A stretch of 64,000 nt of DNA from NCBI GenBank assembly GCA_030068145.1, contig JAPJBO010000069.1, positions 398,007 to 462,006 on the forward strand, given 5' to 3'. Made by a program: the position numbers and the translations under genes. This DNA is from Diplonema papillatum (Eukaryota; Euglenozoa; Diplonemea; Diplonemida; Diplonemidae). Below, piece after piece: positions 19,201 through 29,804 of this stretch (position 1 is its first letter; each line of letters opens with the position of its first letter). Under the pieces are notes generated by a model. The model searched no databases. It was not told the DNA's origin and was given only the letters and a program-made list of their open reading frames with translations.

Positions 19201-22022
19201 AAACAGTCTACAAAAAAAGGAATGGGAGCAAAATCGCACCTCGGTCGCCGGCAGAACGCCAGCAAAGAGGGACCGGCCGCCGTCTCGGAAGAGAACCTCC
19301 GGCGGCGTCCACCCGACGGCCAGCTCCTCGCGGGAGGTCGTCCCAGCGAGCTCGAGCAAGGCGACGCCGACTTCTCTGAACTGCTTCGGGTCGCGCTCCT
19401 GCGCGGTGATCGTCAGCCACACGGCCAGCAGCGCGGCGGCCGGCTTCGCCGTCGCAGCTATCAACAGCTGGTCGTCGCCTGCGGCGAGCGACGGCAGCAT
19501 CGCGAGGCCTACTACGGCCAGCAGGCTGCCGTCCGGTGAGTCCAACCCGAGGGCTTCGTCGACCAGCGAGCGGAGCGCGTCGTCGAGGCCGTCGTCGCCG
19601 GCCTGCCCGCCGAAGCAGCTGGCGGAGAACTTCAGGCGCAGCGTCAGCGACCGGTCTTTGCAGGCGGCCAGCAGCGGCCACGCGTTCGCGTTGAGGCGCT
19701 GGTTCCGCTGCCGGGTCACCTTCGAAAAAGTGGTCAGCGCCGGCTTCTGCTTGAGGATGCCGCACGTCTCGGCCTCGTGCCCCGTGATCGGGTGCTGCAG
19801 GGCGTGCGTCACCGCGGCTGCGGAGCCGGCCCGCAGCCAGTGTTTGCACACGGCCCAGCCCACCTCGAGGCACCCGTGGATGTGCACCGCGGCTTCGACG
19901 ATGTGCCCCCACGACACGCTCGCGTCGCCGCCGCCGACGTGAACGGCTTGGACCAGGGATTCCGTCTTCGCCGGGCCGAGGGTGACCAGAAACGTGGCGG
20001 AATAGGCGGCCTTCAGTGACTCGAGTCCTGCGGTTGCCTGCCAAAGGGCTTGGAACGCCTGCATCTGGCCGGCTTTCGACGACGCGAACACGGCGACGGT
20101 CCACGCTATCAGGTTGATCGCCTTCGTCTCATACCCTGAGACATCCTGTGTGGAATGACGAATGCAAGTACACGTGGTACCAGGAAAGACTTCGCACATC
20201 GCATGTCGCAATGTCACATGCAATGTGTGAGGAAACTGAACCGCCCAAGTAGGACCTTCTGATCATGATCATTTGCCAATTTGCCCCCGAACCCACGTCC
20301 AGGATTTTTTGGACTCGGGGTAGTGTGGTCAACAAAAACACGAGTTTCCCTTTTCGACTTTCTCCTACACTCGCGGTGCACGGTTTTCTTTCTTCGTCCG
20401 GGGCGGGTTCGTATTTGCTTGCAGATTGGCCAAAGCTTTTGTGTTCAACACCGACAACCCCGCGCCTTCTCTCTCTCCCAGCTAAATGCATACGAGGACG
20501 TCCATCCAAGCCTGAGAGGCGACACTGCGGATCGCGGCTCCGAGCGTGCGAAGTGGCTCGTTGTACGCGTTGTTCCACGTGCTCACAGCAGGGGCAGGCT
20601 CGGTCGCTACAATACGTCCGTTCTGCGCCGCCCGCAGGAGACTGGCGGTAGCGTAGTACGCCGCTCGCAGCAGCGGCCGGCTGTACAGCGCCTGCAGCCG
20701 AGAAGCCATCGCCGCCGCAACAGTGTCATTCGAAAGCTCTTCCTCTACAAGCGCGATGCAAAGCCTGCGTTTGTTTGGGTACTACTATCCGACAGGCACA
20801 TACCCAAGTCTCACAGAAGTCCGAATTTTCGAATTTGGGGCAACATGTGAATCAAGATGTTGTCGCAAAACCTTCTGATCGGCAGACCTTCCAAAGTCAG
20901 CCGGCTGATTATCAGCCGGTCAGCTTTTGTTTGCGCGTGCCGGTTGATCGTTTTCCCACTTGTGTGTATTCAGGTAAGGAATTCTGATCAACCACCAAAA
21001 CACGCTGTTTACGTCTTTTTAGCCTGCACAATACATTGAAGGGCAACCCACAAGATTGTTAGTACTAAAAAAATCCGGCTGAAATCAGCCGCTGTTTTCC
21101 TTACCGCGAACACTGCCCACCCGTATGAGGAACCCCAAAAAAAGTACGTGGGTGCTACGACTCACCTAGCAAGCTTGCTTGAGCACCTTCGGCGCGTCAA
21201 GTTGGAATTCGTACTTTTCTGGGCGAACTCCTCATATCCTCTCGCCAAAAGCGAGGTTGGAGGGGTAAGCAACCCCTGACAAACGCAGGCCCCACCGTTT
21301 GCCCCCTTTTTGTACTCCCCCTTCGAGTCTAGAGAGCCCGTGTTGCTCTGGGTTCCTTTCAAGTTCGGCGTGTTGGCAGGTTCAGGGTCGTACCCGGGGG
21401 GCTCATGATGCGAAGTTCGACGTCTGATGGCAAGTTCGGGGTCCTTACACGCTAGGCTGCTTTGAGAGCCGACTACCTGTCTTGAAGAGGATGAGAAATC
21501 TTTTGGACGTGTGTGTCGTGACAGGATCGACAATGCAACTAATCTCCTGCAGGCGCAAGCCAACAGCTTGCACCGATCGCGTCCCTGCCGTTTGCACACA
21601 CCGCCCGTCGTTGCGGGCGGTCGCTTTCGCACATCGTAGGACAGGCGTTAGAGGCCTTTTTGGTGCGAGTCAACTTTTCCGAAGGGACTGGCTTCAGAGG
21701 CATTGATGAAAGGCAACCTTTCCTGAAGGGACTGGTCTTGAGAGGTCTCGATGTGTAGCGGGCTACGATATCGGCAGCATCGCACAGTATGAGACGAACC
21801 CGCATTCTGCCTCGTGCAGTCAACTGCACAATAATTCCTAGGCCGCTTGGGGCTTCGGTTGACTCAGGAGAACGACTAGAGAAAGGCGAAAGACCTGGGT
21901 AGCAGCAGTAAGAGCGCGGTGTCGCTTTCGTCGGCGAGCTCCTGGAGGGCATCGGCTTCCGCGGCCAGAGCACTGAATCGCTTCGTGGACAGCTGGTCGG
22001 CTATGAACCGGCTCTTCTGCAT
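16257..22022 (-). CDS. Four-exon all-helical (HEAT/ARM-like) repeat protein
   Basis: Exons: 22022-21895, 20764-20494, 20145-19240 and 17624-16257. Splice sites are CCCAG|GTCTTT, ACGCAG|GC, CTC|GTATGC, CACACAG|GAT, GAG|GTGCGA and CATAG|GTTTGT. Exon lengths (128, 271, 906 and 1368) join in frame to 890 residues. The protein starts MQKSRFIADQLSTKRF and is rich in Ala and Leu with alternating amphipathic helices throughout, as in importin/exportin or HEAT-scaffold proteins. I cannot assign it to a named family. No membrane segments or catalytic motifs are seen. The stop at 16257 closes the frame; a further exon is possible because a GT occurs shortly before it. The last intron contains a broken copy of the start of exon 4, and two other introns contain dispersed repeats. 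Confidence 0.75.
17905..18236 (-). pseudogene. Intronic frameshifted copy of the start of exon 4, with 3' splice site retained
   Basis: This segment of the last intron repeats about 330 bp of the exon 4 start, including the acceptor CATAG|GTTTGTGCCGG (boundary at 18234) and the coding stretch for DYDRPPALLFEWLDRQALQR. One G is missing from the GGGG run in the codons for LRGR, which shifts the frame. Further small indels follow and the copy fades near 17905. Splicing into it would give a premature stop, so the true exon is the copy at 17624. Confidence 0.85.
18660..18945 (+). mobile_element. Foldback (MITE-like) element, copy 2 of 6, intronic
   Basis: It starts at AATACTCGAGGGACTGCC and ends at CTCCTCAAGTATTTCCTAC followed by GCAGGTGCTTATACAAA. 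This copy is longer than the others because of an internal segment (GTTGCGATAGTGGGGAGTC) that it shares with copy 3. It lies in the last intron of the helical-repeat gene, on the opposite strand. Confidence 0.75.
19032..19193. mobile_element. Short foldback element with 23-bp inverted ends
   Basis: The left end TAAAGGGGGGGTCGAATAAT and the right end ATTATTCGACCCCCCCCCCC...TTTA are inverted copies, with GTTATTATTCG also repeated inside. The element is 162 bp, non-coding, and sits in an intron of the helical-repeat gene 47 bp from exon 3. Confidence 0.7.
20215..20400 (+). repeat. Dispersed repeat of about 180 bp (pair with 63277-63460)
   Basis: It shares ATGCAATGTGTGAGGAAACT, CCTTCTGATCATGATCATTT, CACGTCCAGGATTT and GTGCACGGTTT/GTGTACGGTTT with the copy near the right end of the window, same orientation, roughly 85-90 % alike by eye. 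It lies within the second intron of the helical-repeat gene. Confidence 0.75.
20965..21060 (+). repeat. Dispersed repeat related to 10731-10895 and 30775-30875
   Basis: Blocks such as GGAATTCTGATCAACC, CCAAAACACGCTG, TAGCCTGCACAAT and GGGCAACCCACAAGATTG are shared in the same order with the other two copies, with point changes and small indels. It lies in the first intron of the helical-repeat gene. Confidence 0.55.
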
Positions 22023-22599
22023 GGTGCCGGGGCAACACTGCGGGTCAGCTACATGCCCGTGTCCCTTCCGCCACCCTGACCTTGTTTAGACTTTAGGTTC
22101 GCTTGAAACTCCGGGGGGTTAGGATCTCCGTGTGACCGTTGTTAAATAGGTTCTCTTAGAGCAAGAATTTTCTTTGGTGTACACTTTCGTTATGGGGTAT
22201 GGCTAGCCGTGTCCGGGACTGTTTGTGCGCATGTTTGTTCGGGGAGTCTGCCTTGCAGGGGCGGCTTCGCGACCAGAAGAGGGCCCTTTTCTTGCTGATA
22301 CGCAGCACGTCCAGCTAGCGGGCATCGCGTTCCCTTCCCGCCAGACTATTTGTAGCTCGAAGCCAATCCCCAGCCAACGAGCCATCGACAATGGAGGCTG
22401 ACAGGGAGATGCCGAGGGCTTCTCCACACCCCAACGGGCGCAGCTACCCTTTGTGGCGGGACCTGGTTGGTTAGAGCGATTTGCCAGGTTGAGACCCCGA
22501 CCCTTAAATAGGCGGGCGTGTCGTTGTAGGGGGGCGTCTTCTGGCATCGGCGACTTCCTGCTTACCCGCTACTTCTTGAGGGGACTGTGCATGACTTAT

Positions 22600-22984
22600 G
22601 CGAACGATCGATCGCGCGCCGCTGCGGCGGCCTGCTGCGGAGGACCCTTCCGTCCCACGCACCCCCCCAGCGCGGCGGCGCCGACGCACTCAACTGCCAA
22701 CGCGGCTATTCCGGGCCAACACCCCCGCCCGACGAACGCCGCCCAATGCGCAGCCCCCGGCTGCGTCCATCCGACGCGCGAACCGACGCAAATGCGAAGA
22801 AACGAGCGAAGGGTCATCCAACGATGGCTCCGGCCGGGAGGCCACAACGACACCCACTCGTAGGCCGCCCCCGCGGCGGCGCAACAGGCGCGTTCCATCT
22901 GCTGTGACGTAGACACGGAGTGTGCATAGTGCGTTGCTCAGGGTAGTCGAAGGCCTGACAATCACACTAATGCAACAAATTTAC
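22600..22984 (+). mobile_element. 3' fragment of a retroelement-like repeat (pair with 51837-52225)
   Basis: About 380 bp are nearly identical to the minus strand of 51837-52225. Both contain the end of an open frame rich in Arg and Pro (ending PPPRRRNRRVPSAVT) and then a shared 3' tail that stops at the same base (GCAACAAATTTAC). A common 3' end with different 5' extents is typical of 5'-truncated non-LTR retrotransposon copies. No reverse-transcriptase sequence is present. Confidence 0.6.
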
Positions 22985-23600
22985 GACGTATGCGCGCGGA
23001 ACAGCACGCCAATGTTGCTCCTAAATGTCCTGAGGTTGCCCGCGCACTACTGTGACACTTTGAACGAGTTTGAGAACCCTTCGGCTTCCTACTTTGAAGA
23101 GGGTGGGTACCTTTTCTTGCGTCCCCCCGGTATCCAGCGGCCACCCGTAGCGTGCAGCCGGCCGCTCACCTTTCCGTCAACGAACTCCCGGATTAGAACG
23201 GTATTGTCCGACCCGCTGGTTCAACTTTGCTTCATTTTCATTTTCAGTACAATGTGTCCGGGTGATGATTGTCCACTGGGTCGTCGGACTTTCCCGGGGA
23301 ACCCGCAAGGCTCCGCAGCGGAACCGGGCGCAAAAGGCACCCGAGGTGTGGGTCTTGCCACAGTCGACGCAGCACTCCACGTCCTCGTCGGCGGCCCAAC
23401 CGTTGGGGGCGAGGACGACCTCCATGGGCAGCCTTCAGGTCAATCGCCATCTGCACGAAAAATATATTTTTCGAGACTGGGGGTCCTCTGAACATGTAAT
23501 GTGAATAGCCTCTATTCGAGCCAACCCGGCTTTTGTCTACACTAAAAAGGTGTATTGTTTTTGGACTAGATAATAGTGCGGAGCTAACTTTTCTTTTGGC
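22985..23600. other. Spacer, nothing recognised
   Basis: Open frames here are short and of random composition. A possible 3' splice-like CATTTTCATTTTCAG near 23240 is not backed by a coding signal. Confidence 0.35.
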
Positions 23601-23604
23601 ATAG

Positions 23605-23675
23605 GGGTGGAAGAGTGAGCGGGCGTCGGCCTTTAGGCCGGTAGGCCCGGGTTCGAACCCCGCCCATCACACTTT
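23605..23675 (+). other. tRNA-like sequence (pol III A/B-box pair), probably a pseudo-tRNA or SINE head
   Basis: It contains GTGGAAGAGTGAGCGGGC (A-box-like), a GGCC-rich anticodon-like arm with TTT in the loop, and a perfect T-loop block GGGTTCGAACCCC, followed by GCCCATCACA. The 3' acceptor half has no complementary 5' half, so a functional tRNA is unlikely. A tRNA-derived repeat head is a better reading. Confidence 0.35.
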
Positions 23676-23894
23676 TCCGATCGAAGATTGTTTTCGAGGT
23701 TAGTTGCGTTTCGGGGTCTAATGTGCCCGATATTAGCGATTTTTTGCGGAGTTTCTCAGTATCTCGCGGTATTTGGGTCACCCCGGAAACGGAGTCGGGG
23801 GGGGTCCGGGGGGGTCTCCCCCCCCCGGGTACTGGCACCGAACTTGCCATCACAGGCCAAACTTGCGCTACCACACGCCGCCGAACTCAGCATC

Positions 23895-24330
23895 TCCAAA
23901 ACCCAAACTTTGCTTCGCCCGAACTTTGCTTCGCCCGAACTTTGCTTCGCCCGAAATATGCAGCGCCCGAACTTTGCTTCGCCAGAATCGCCCGAACTTT
24001 GCTTCGCCCGAACTTAGCATCGGCCCGAACTTTGCTTCACCAGAACTTAGCATCGCCCGAACTTTGCTTTGCTTTGCTTCGCCCGAACTTAGCATCGCCC
24101 GAACTTAGCATCACTCGAACTTAGCGTCGTCCGAACTGTGCTTCACCAGAATCGCCCGAACGTTGCCTCGCCCGAACTTAGCATCGGCCCGAACTTTGCT
24201 TCACCAGAACTTAGCATCGCCCGAACTTTGCTTTGCTTCGCCCGAACTTAGCATCGCCCGAACTTAGCATCACTCGAACTTAGCGTCGTCCGGACTTAGC
24301 TTCGCCCGAACTTTACTGTTTCCCGAATTT
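23895..24330. repeat. Minisatellite of about 14-20 bp units (CCCGAACTTTGCTTCG)
   Basis: About 25 imperfect units alternate between CCCGAACTTTGCTTCG and CCCGAACTTAGCATCG types, with occasional CACCAGAA insertions. A block of roughly 110 bp (around 24020-24110) recurs at 24190-24285, showing secondary duplication. Confidence 0.9.
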
Positions 24331-24805
24331 TAACTGCTGCCTCCAGTCTCGCCGCGCCGGTCTTTAGCCGAGCGCACGTACTGTGTTTGTGCGATTTAAC
24401 CTACATGCGTTTTGGTTAAACCGCTGTCAACGTTCTTTTTAGCTGTAACAAATACCGTCTCCAGGGAAGCAGAAAATTGGTTGTCGCAGCAAAAAAGGAA
24501 AGGAAGGCGTCGAAGTGGACATCTAGCTATATCGGAGCTCTAAAAGCGGGTTAGGAACGAACGTGGCAAAGCTCCTCTTTTCATTGGCTAATTGTGCACC
24601 TTGGCTCGTTGTCACTCGACGCGTCGGTTCGCAAGTGAGCGTGGTGTCGCGGGGACTCTTGGGAGATCACTGAAACAACACCTCTATCGCTGAGTTCCGT
24701 GCGCGCGATGCTATTTTCCTGCAGTCGCGCGCTTAGCGCTTCTGTTTTTGTTCCCACGGCACTAGACACACGGCAGGGTTCCGTAGTTGCGTACCCGCGC
24801 GCATT
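24331..24805. other. Spacer, nothing recognised
   Basis: No open frame with convincing composition and no repeat shared with other parts of the window was seen. Confidence 0.35.
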
Positions 24806-25130
24806 GACACGTATGTCCAAAAAGATAAGCCGTGCATCCCGTTGCGTGGAAAGCTCTCGTCGGCAGAGGCCATCAGCACGATGAACTGCTGCGGCGGCGC
24901 ATGGCTTTCTCGGGTATGAAAACCTCTCAGCTGCACGCGCTTCCTCAGCTGATCCAGATGTAAGCGCAGACCTTCATCAAAAAGATGCCCACCTTCAAGG
25001 AATGTGGAGACACCTGTCATGAGCAGCGCGATGAGCTGCTGCTGCGGTGGCATGAATGGCCTGATCTTGTTCTCGGCTACATGTGCTCCCGCGGCTTCGT
25101 GCACTCGGGCATGAGAGCCTAAGCCATTTT
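24806..25130 (-). pseudogene. Decayed partial copies of the last exon of APC2
   Basis: Segments at about 24815-24935, 24970-25080 and 25083-25125 each repeat part of the APC2 terminal exon in the same orientation. On the plus strand the shared blocks include GTCATGAGCAGCG, GAGCTGCTGCTGCG, CACCTTCAAGGAA and GGCCTGATCTTGTTCTCG. On the minus strand they read as ENKIRPFMPPQQQLIALLMT and shorter remnants. Frames are broken. They lie directly downstream of the APC2 stop. Confidence 0.85.
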
Positions 25131-25199
25131 CACTTGCATGGCAAGGTGGCAATGCAATGTGCCGTCTCGGAGGCTCCCCAGATTTGTGCTACCGCCGTC

Positions 25200-28100
25200 T
25201 CAGATCTTCATCGAGAAGGTGCCTGCCTTCAAGGAAAGCTCGTCTGCGGTGACCATTGTCATGAGCAGCGCTACGAGCTGCTGCTGCGTCTTCGCGTACT
25301 CTGGCATGAAGAGCCTGATCTTGTTTTCGATGAAAGGCGCGTCAGCGGGGCCGAAGTTCGTCAAGATGCTGCGAACGAACTCTTTCGTCATCTCGTTCCG
25401 CTCGTGATCCTCGGCAGCCATGATTTCAGCGCCGCACTCCTTGTCACCCTGTCGTTGAGGATATCGTTTCAAACTTGGCGGGAGTGGGGTAGAAGGAAAA
25501 AAAAACAGTGACGAGTGAAGGGTGCTGGAATTGTGAATAGGCGCCGCTCAAAAGTACGTGCGAGACAACGGGGCAAGATCGAGCAAAGTTTCGTAGCTGT
25601 TCAGCATCTTAGAGTGGGTGCAAGATTAGAACAGCCTGAGAGTATGTGTGCCCAAGTCAAAGAAGGTACGCGACCGAATCTATCTAAACGAAAGGGGGCG
25701 CGAGACTCGAGCCATCTATAGTATCTGTTCCGCATCAGTAGGTGCAAGAATAGAACAGCCTGAGGTATGTATGCCCAAGTCAAAGTGGGTACGCGACCGA
25801 AATCTATCTGGACAAAAAGAGGCGCGAGACTGGTGCCATCTATAGTATCTGTTCCGCATCAGTAGGTGCAAGAATAGAACAGCCTGAGGTATGTATGCCC
25901 AAGTCAAAGTGGGTACGCGACCGAAATCTATCTAAAAACAAGGAGGCGCGAGACTGGTGCCATCTATAGTATCCGTTCCGCATCAGTAGGTGCAAGAATA
26001 GAATAGCCTGAGGGTAAGTCAAAGTGGGTACGCGACCACAACTTACTTATCAAACGAAAGGAGGCGCGAGACTGGAACCATCAAATGTATCTGTTCAGCA
26101 TCGAGGTTGATCAAGTTACACGATCTAGGTATTACGTGCAAAGGGTGCGAGAGCAAAAATGAGAATTACTGCATTGCAAACAGAGGAACCTCTCCATCGC
26201 ATTAGCGGAACTCACCTGCGTTGGTAAGCTTCATGTAGCACGCCCCCACAACTACTACGATTTAGGACACACAACGCGTTGGTACAAAGAAACACACCTC
26301 CGTGGCCACAGCAACGCCCTGGCGCGCCTTGTACGCGACGCACTTGTACACCGCGCCTTCCAGGGAGACCATGGAGGACGACGTCCAGTGCGCCATTTTC
26401 TGCGTGACCAGCGGAGCCGCCAAACCGCACTTGTCGGCGAGCTGTTCGGTGGTCAGCCCGCCGGTCTCGGTGGACTGCGCCTCCGCCAAGTGCAGGAGCA
26501 GGGTCGCGTGGTGTAGGGTGGATGTGATGTCGACGGTTTCCCGCTCGGTGCCCGCGGCGTTCGAGAACACCGAGATGGACAGCGACACGGTGCCGACGCC
26601 CGGCTGCCACTGCAGCTTCCTGGGCTGCCGGCGCTGAGCGTACTGCTGCTCGTAGGCGGTTTGCATGGCGGCGACGATGGGGTGGGCGACGAATCCTTCG
26701 AGGGTCGGCAGCTTCGGCCAGTACAGCTTGCTTTGGATCAGCGCGGTCATCTTCTCCGACGCGGATCGCGTGAACGGCGTGCTGGCGGCTGCCGGTTGGT
26801 CCGACTGCGACTTGTGGACGACCTGGCAGAACCGCTTCGAGTCGGCGACGTCCTTGATCATCACTTCGCAGTTCTGCAGCGACGACTCACCGAACCGCAC
26901 CTTCAGCAGCTCCAGCGCTGTGATCTCTGAGTCCGTGTCGAAGCCCGTGCGCGCCACCAACTTCTCCGCGAGCACGCTCCTATACAGCGCGAGGACGTTG
27001 TCGCGCGATCCGAAAGTGTTCACCAGCCTCTTCAGCACATCGAGCCGCCGGATGTGCTGCTGCTGGCCTTTCCCGTTCTCGAGGATGTCTTCTTCTTCGA
27101 CGTCGTAGAGCTCGGACCTCCTCACGTGCAGCTCCGGGTGCAAAATACTCGCCAGCTGCGAGCTGCTGTCGTCGATGAGCCCGAGGACGAACAGCGTCGT
27201 CCCGTCCTTGCGCTGCCGGAGGTAGTTCTGAATCGTTCCTGCGTTGGATTGAGGTGCGACATTCTGTTTTGCGACAACCGGCAACTGCTTTCTCAGAGAG
27301 CACACCCTGCTACAGCTAAAAAGGAACGGTGGCAGGCGGTTTGACCTGAACGCGTACAGGTCGATCAAGTGAAGAGCCAACTTGTTTTGATTAGCTAGCA
27401 GCTCGTGGCCACAAACTGGACTTTTGGCTGAAGTATGCAACTTGGGACTTTCGCTCGGTACAACATAATGTTACGAACACGGTACGTCTTTTTCATTTTT
27501 GAGCAATCCGCGAGAATGGTAGTGTAAAAAAACCCGCCCGAATGAGCGTAGGATGCACCCCCACGCACGAACTTACGCGCCCAACATATCAGAAACTGTC
27601 ATCCTCGCGCATACCGGTGATGGCGTCGACGGCTTTGTGCTGGCCTGGGAACAAGAGGTCGACGGCCTTCATCGCGTCGATGTAGACCTGGATGATGATC
27701 TCAGTCTTCGCGCCGGCGTGCAGCAAACGGCGGGAGAGCTGCTGGCGCGCCGAGGCGACGAGGAAGGCGTACAGCTCCGGAATGTCGACCAAGCACTGCT
27801 TCAGGTCGAGCAGCGCCGGGCGGCTGTCTGGGTACTCGACGAGAATGTCGAAGAACTCGGACGCGCGCAGCTTGCCGAAGCGCAGGTGCGTCGTGTGCTC
27901 CATCTGCTCCCTGAGCTTCTGCCGCTCCTCCGCGGTGACCCAGCGCCACGTAGCGTTGGTTTCCGCCGCCAGCGAGAGCAGCCCAGACAGCTTGTGCTCG
28001 TCTAAAACGTGCTTGACCTCCTCGAGCCCGGCAGTCAAGGCTTCTTCGAAGATCTGCACGGACAGACCGAGCAGAAACGGCTGCTGGTAGAGCCCGACGT

Positions 28101-28563
28101 TTTGCATCGCGGAAGCGACGGATTCGGCGCGAGCCGCGCAAGAAGCGTCGCTGCAGGAGCGCAGGAGGTCTTTCAGGCCTTTTTGCACGAGTTTGCCCTT
28201 CATGTCGTCCGTGCCGCTGGAGTACAGGAACATCGCCGGCGTCTCCAACCGCAGCTTCTGCGCGGACGCGGCACCGAAGGTGGCCTCGAAGTGGCTCATG
28301 AAGCCGTCGATGGCGTGCAGCAAGGCTTCGATTTGGGCTTCGTCCTCGCGGCCGGACACAGCGGCCACCATCTGCCTGACGTGCTGCTTCCCGCACTCGA
28401 GGATCCAGCCTTCTTTCGTCACGTCTTGCATCGTCAGGCGGGTGTGCGGGGGGAGGCGCGCTTGGCTCACCCCCGACGCCGCCCCGCACGCGTTCCTCGT
28501 CTCCCGCAGCCAAGCCTCGCTGACCGGCTCTTCCTTCTCATCGTACAAGTCGTAGACCAGCAT
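25200..28563 (-). CDS. APC2: Anaphase-promoting complex subunit 2 (cullin-like scaffold)
   Basis: Exons: 28563-27615, 27238-26298 and 25448-25200. Splice sites are ACCG|GTATGC / AACGCAG|GA and GAG|GTGTGT / CGACAG|GGT. Lengths of 949, 941 and 249 join in frame to 712 residues. An in-frame TAA four codons upstream of the ATG at 28563 fixes the start. The middle of exon 2 carries the cullin-homology signature LELLKVRFGESSLQNCEVMI followed by KDVADSKR (about 425-450), then the WPKLP segment and the alpha/beta region LQWQPGVGTVSLSI. The last exon encodes the C-terminal winged-helix (ILTNFGPADAPFIENKIRLF ... LSLKAGTFSMK). In known APC/C, APC2 binds the RING subunit APC11 and forms the catalytic core that ubiquitylates cyclins and securin in the nucleus. 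The protein is somewhat shorter at the N-terminus than animal APC2. Confidence 0.92.
25585..26105. repeat. Satellite of about 124-bp units inside the second APC2 intron
   Basis: Four to five units carry GTAGGTGCAAGAATAGAACA, GCCTGAGGTATGTATGCCCA, AGTGGGTACGCGACCGAAAT and GGCGCGAGACTGGTGCCATC. Matching points lie near 25735, 25860 and 25985 (period about 124-125 bp), with a more diverged first unit near 25610 and a last partial one near 26090. The array fills most of the 849-bp intron. Confidence 0.9.
26202..26262 (+). repeat. Short dispersed repeat (pair with 57127-57185)
   Basis: AGCGGAACTCACCTGCGTTG and the following GTAAGCTTCATGTAGCACGC match 57127-57185 with few changes. It lies in the APC2 intron close to exon 2. 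On the plus strand it contains a TTG|GTAAGC donor-like site. Confidence 0.5.
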
Positions 28564-28660
28564 CCGCCCCGGTTAGAGGTCCTATCCGTCGGCAGCCAGC
28601 CGCCCCCTTTGCTCTTCTGGATCGCTTTTTGTTTCCCACGCCGACCCCCGCCCCACCTCG

Positions 28661-29420
28661 TTTTTTAGCGTTATTTGTGGATTAGAAGGTCGGTATTTTA
28701 AAGTCTCCGGTTGACCGTAGAGGCTTGGGTATGGAGGGGGGTTGAGAGGGTTGAGAAAAGTGAGAGGGATGCCGCTCGTTTCGGGTGATGTGTCACTCGA
28801 TGCGTCCTTTGCGCCTTTTCGTTACCGGCCGCCACGGAGTCCGATGATGGCACGAGTTCACACGCACAATCACAGTAAACGCTAGAAAAGCACCCGGCGT
28901 GCCCATTGTTTCAGAAACCCGGCAACGGCTGAAGAAAAAAGTGCACCACGCGAACGTTCACTCTAAACGCGGGCGCTCATTCACAACAGTGACAGTAAAC
29001 AGAAAAGCAAAATTCGACCTAAACTACGAAGAACACGGCGTGACACATCCACCCACCCCTACCGATCTAGACGCTGCTCTAACTGCACAAACAAAAAACA
29101 AAAGCCCCGCACACACAAAAAATAGGGCACCGGGATCTTCCTGACGAGCACGCAACCCGGTGACCATAATCAAGAGTCGAAGATTAGCGTCGAAACTTCC
29201 TGGCTTTTCACGCCGTAGCAGAACGACCACACCCTACCCAATCCCAAATACCCCCTAAACGCGTTAGGGGACTTCGCAAGGTTTCACAACGGAGTGACAC
29301 ATCACCCGAGACGAGCGACCATCTCTCATTTTTCGCAACCCCCTCCATACCCAAGCCTCTACGGTCAACCGGAGACTTTAGAATACCGGGCTTTCTAATC
29401 CACAAATAACGCTAAAAAAC
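28661..29420. mobile_element. Foldback element of 760 bp with inverted ends of about 135 bp
   Basis: 28661-28798 and 29289-29420 are inverted copies: TTTTTTAGCGTTATTTGTGG, TCTCCGGTTGACCGTAGAGG, CTTGGGTATGGAGG and GGGTGATGTGTCAC at the left appear inverted at the right. The interior has no transposase-like frame. The element sits 98 bp upstream of the APC2 start codon, where it could carry or disturb the APC2 5' region. Its end motif TCTCCG..TGAC recurs in several other places in the window. Confidence 0.8.
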
Positions 29421-29804
29421 GGGGAGTTCAAAAGACGGACCGCTTATCACAAGAAACAGTCTAAAAACAACAAAAAAACACCCACACGCACACGTACTGC
29501 CATTACCACAGACATACGATGCGCATACTAGCATACGATAACTTAAAGGAACCCTTTCGGCGATGGTCGTTTGGTTTGGAATGCAAAGAATCTGTGGCGA
29601 TAATCTGCATCGCCGACGGCGCGGTTATCTCCTCGCACGTGATGTGTCATGTTTTCGCCTCTTTAGCTCGTCTTGATCGTCGCGCTCAGGCGCGCGTTTG
29701 GTGCTTCGCTTCTTCTTCGATTGCTCGTTCACTGTCGGCGCCTTACGGTGGGTTTGCCATTCTTCACATACCTGACATACGGTAGGTTCTCCTCAGTCAG
29801 CATA

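Noticed and set aside
23605-23675. Functional tRNA gene
   Set aside because: The T-loop and A-box-like blocks are present, but the 5' acceptor strand does not pair with GCCCATCAC and position 33 is not T; kept only as a tRNA-like repeat.
28899-29144. Open frame inside the foldback element as a transposase
   Set aside because: Only 82 codons, Lys/Thr-rich, with no catalytic acidic triad or DNA-binding motif.
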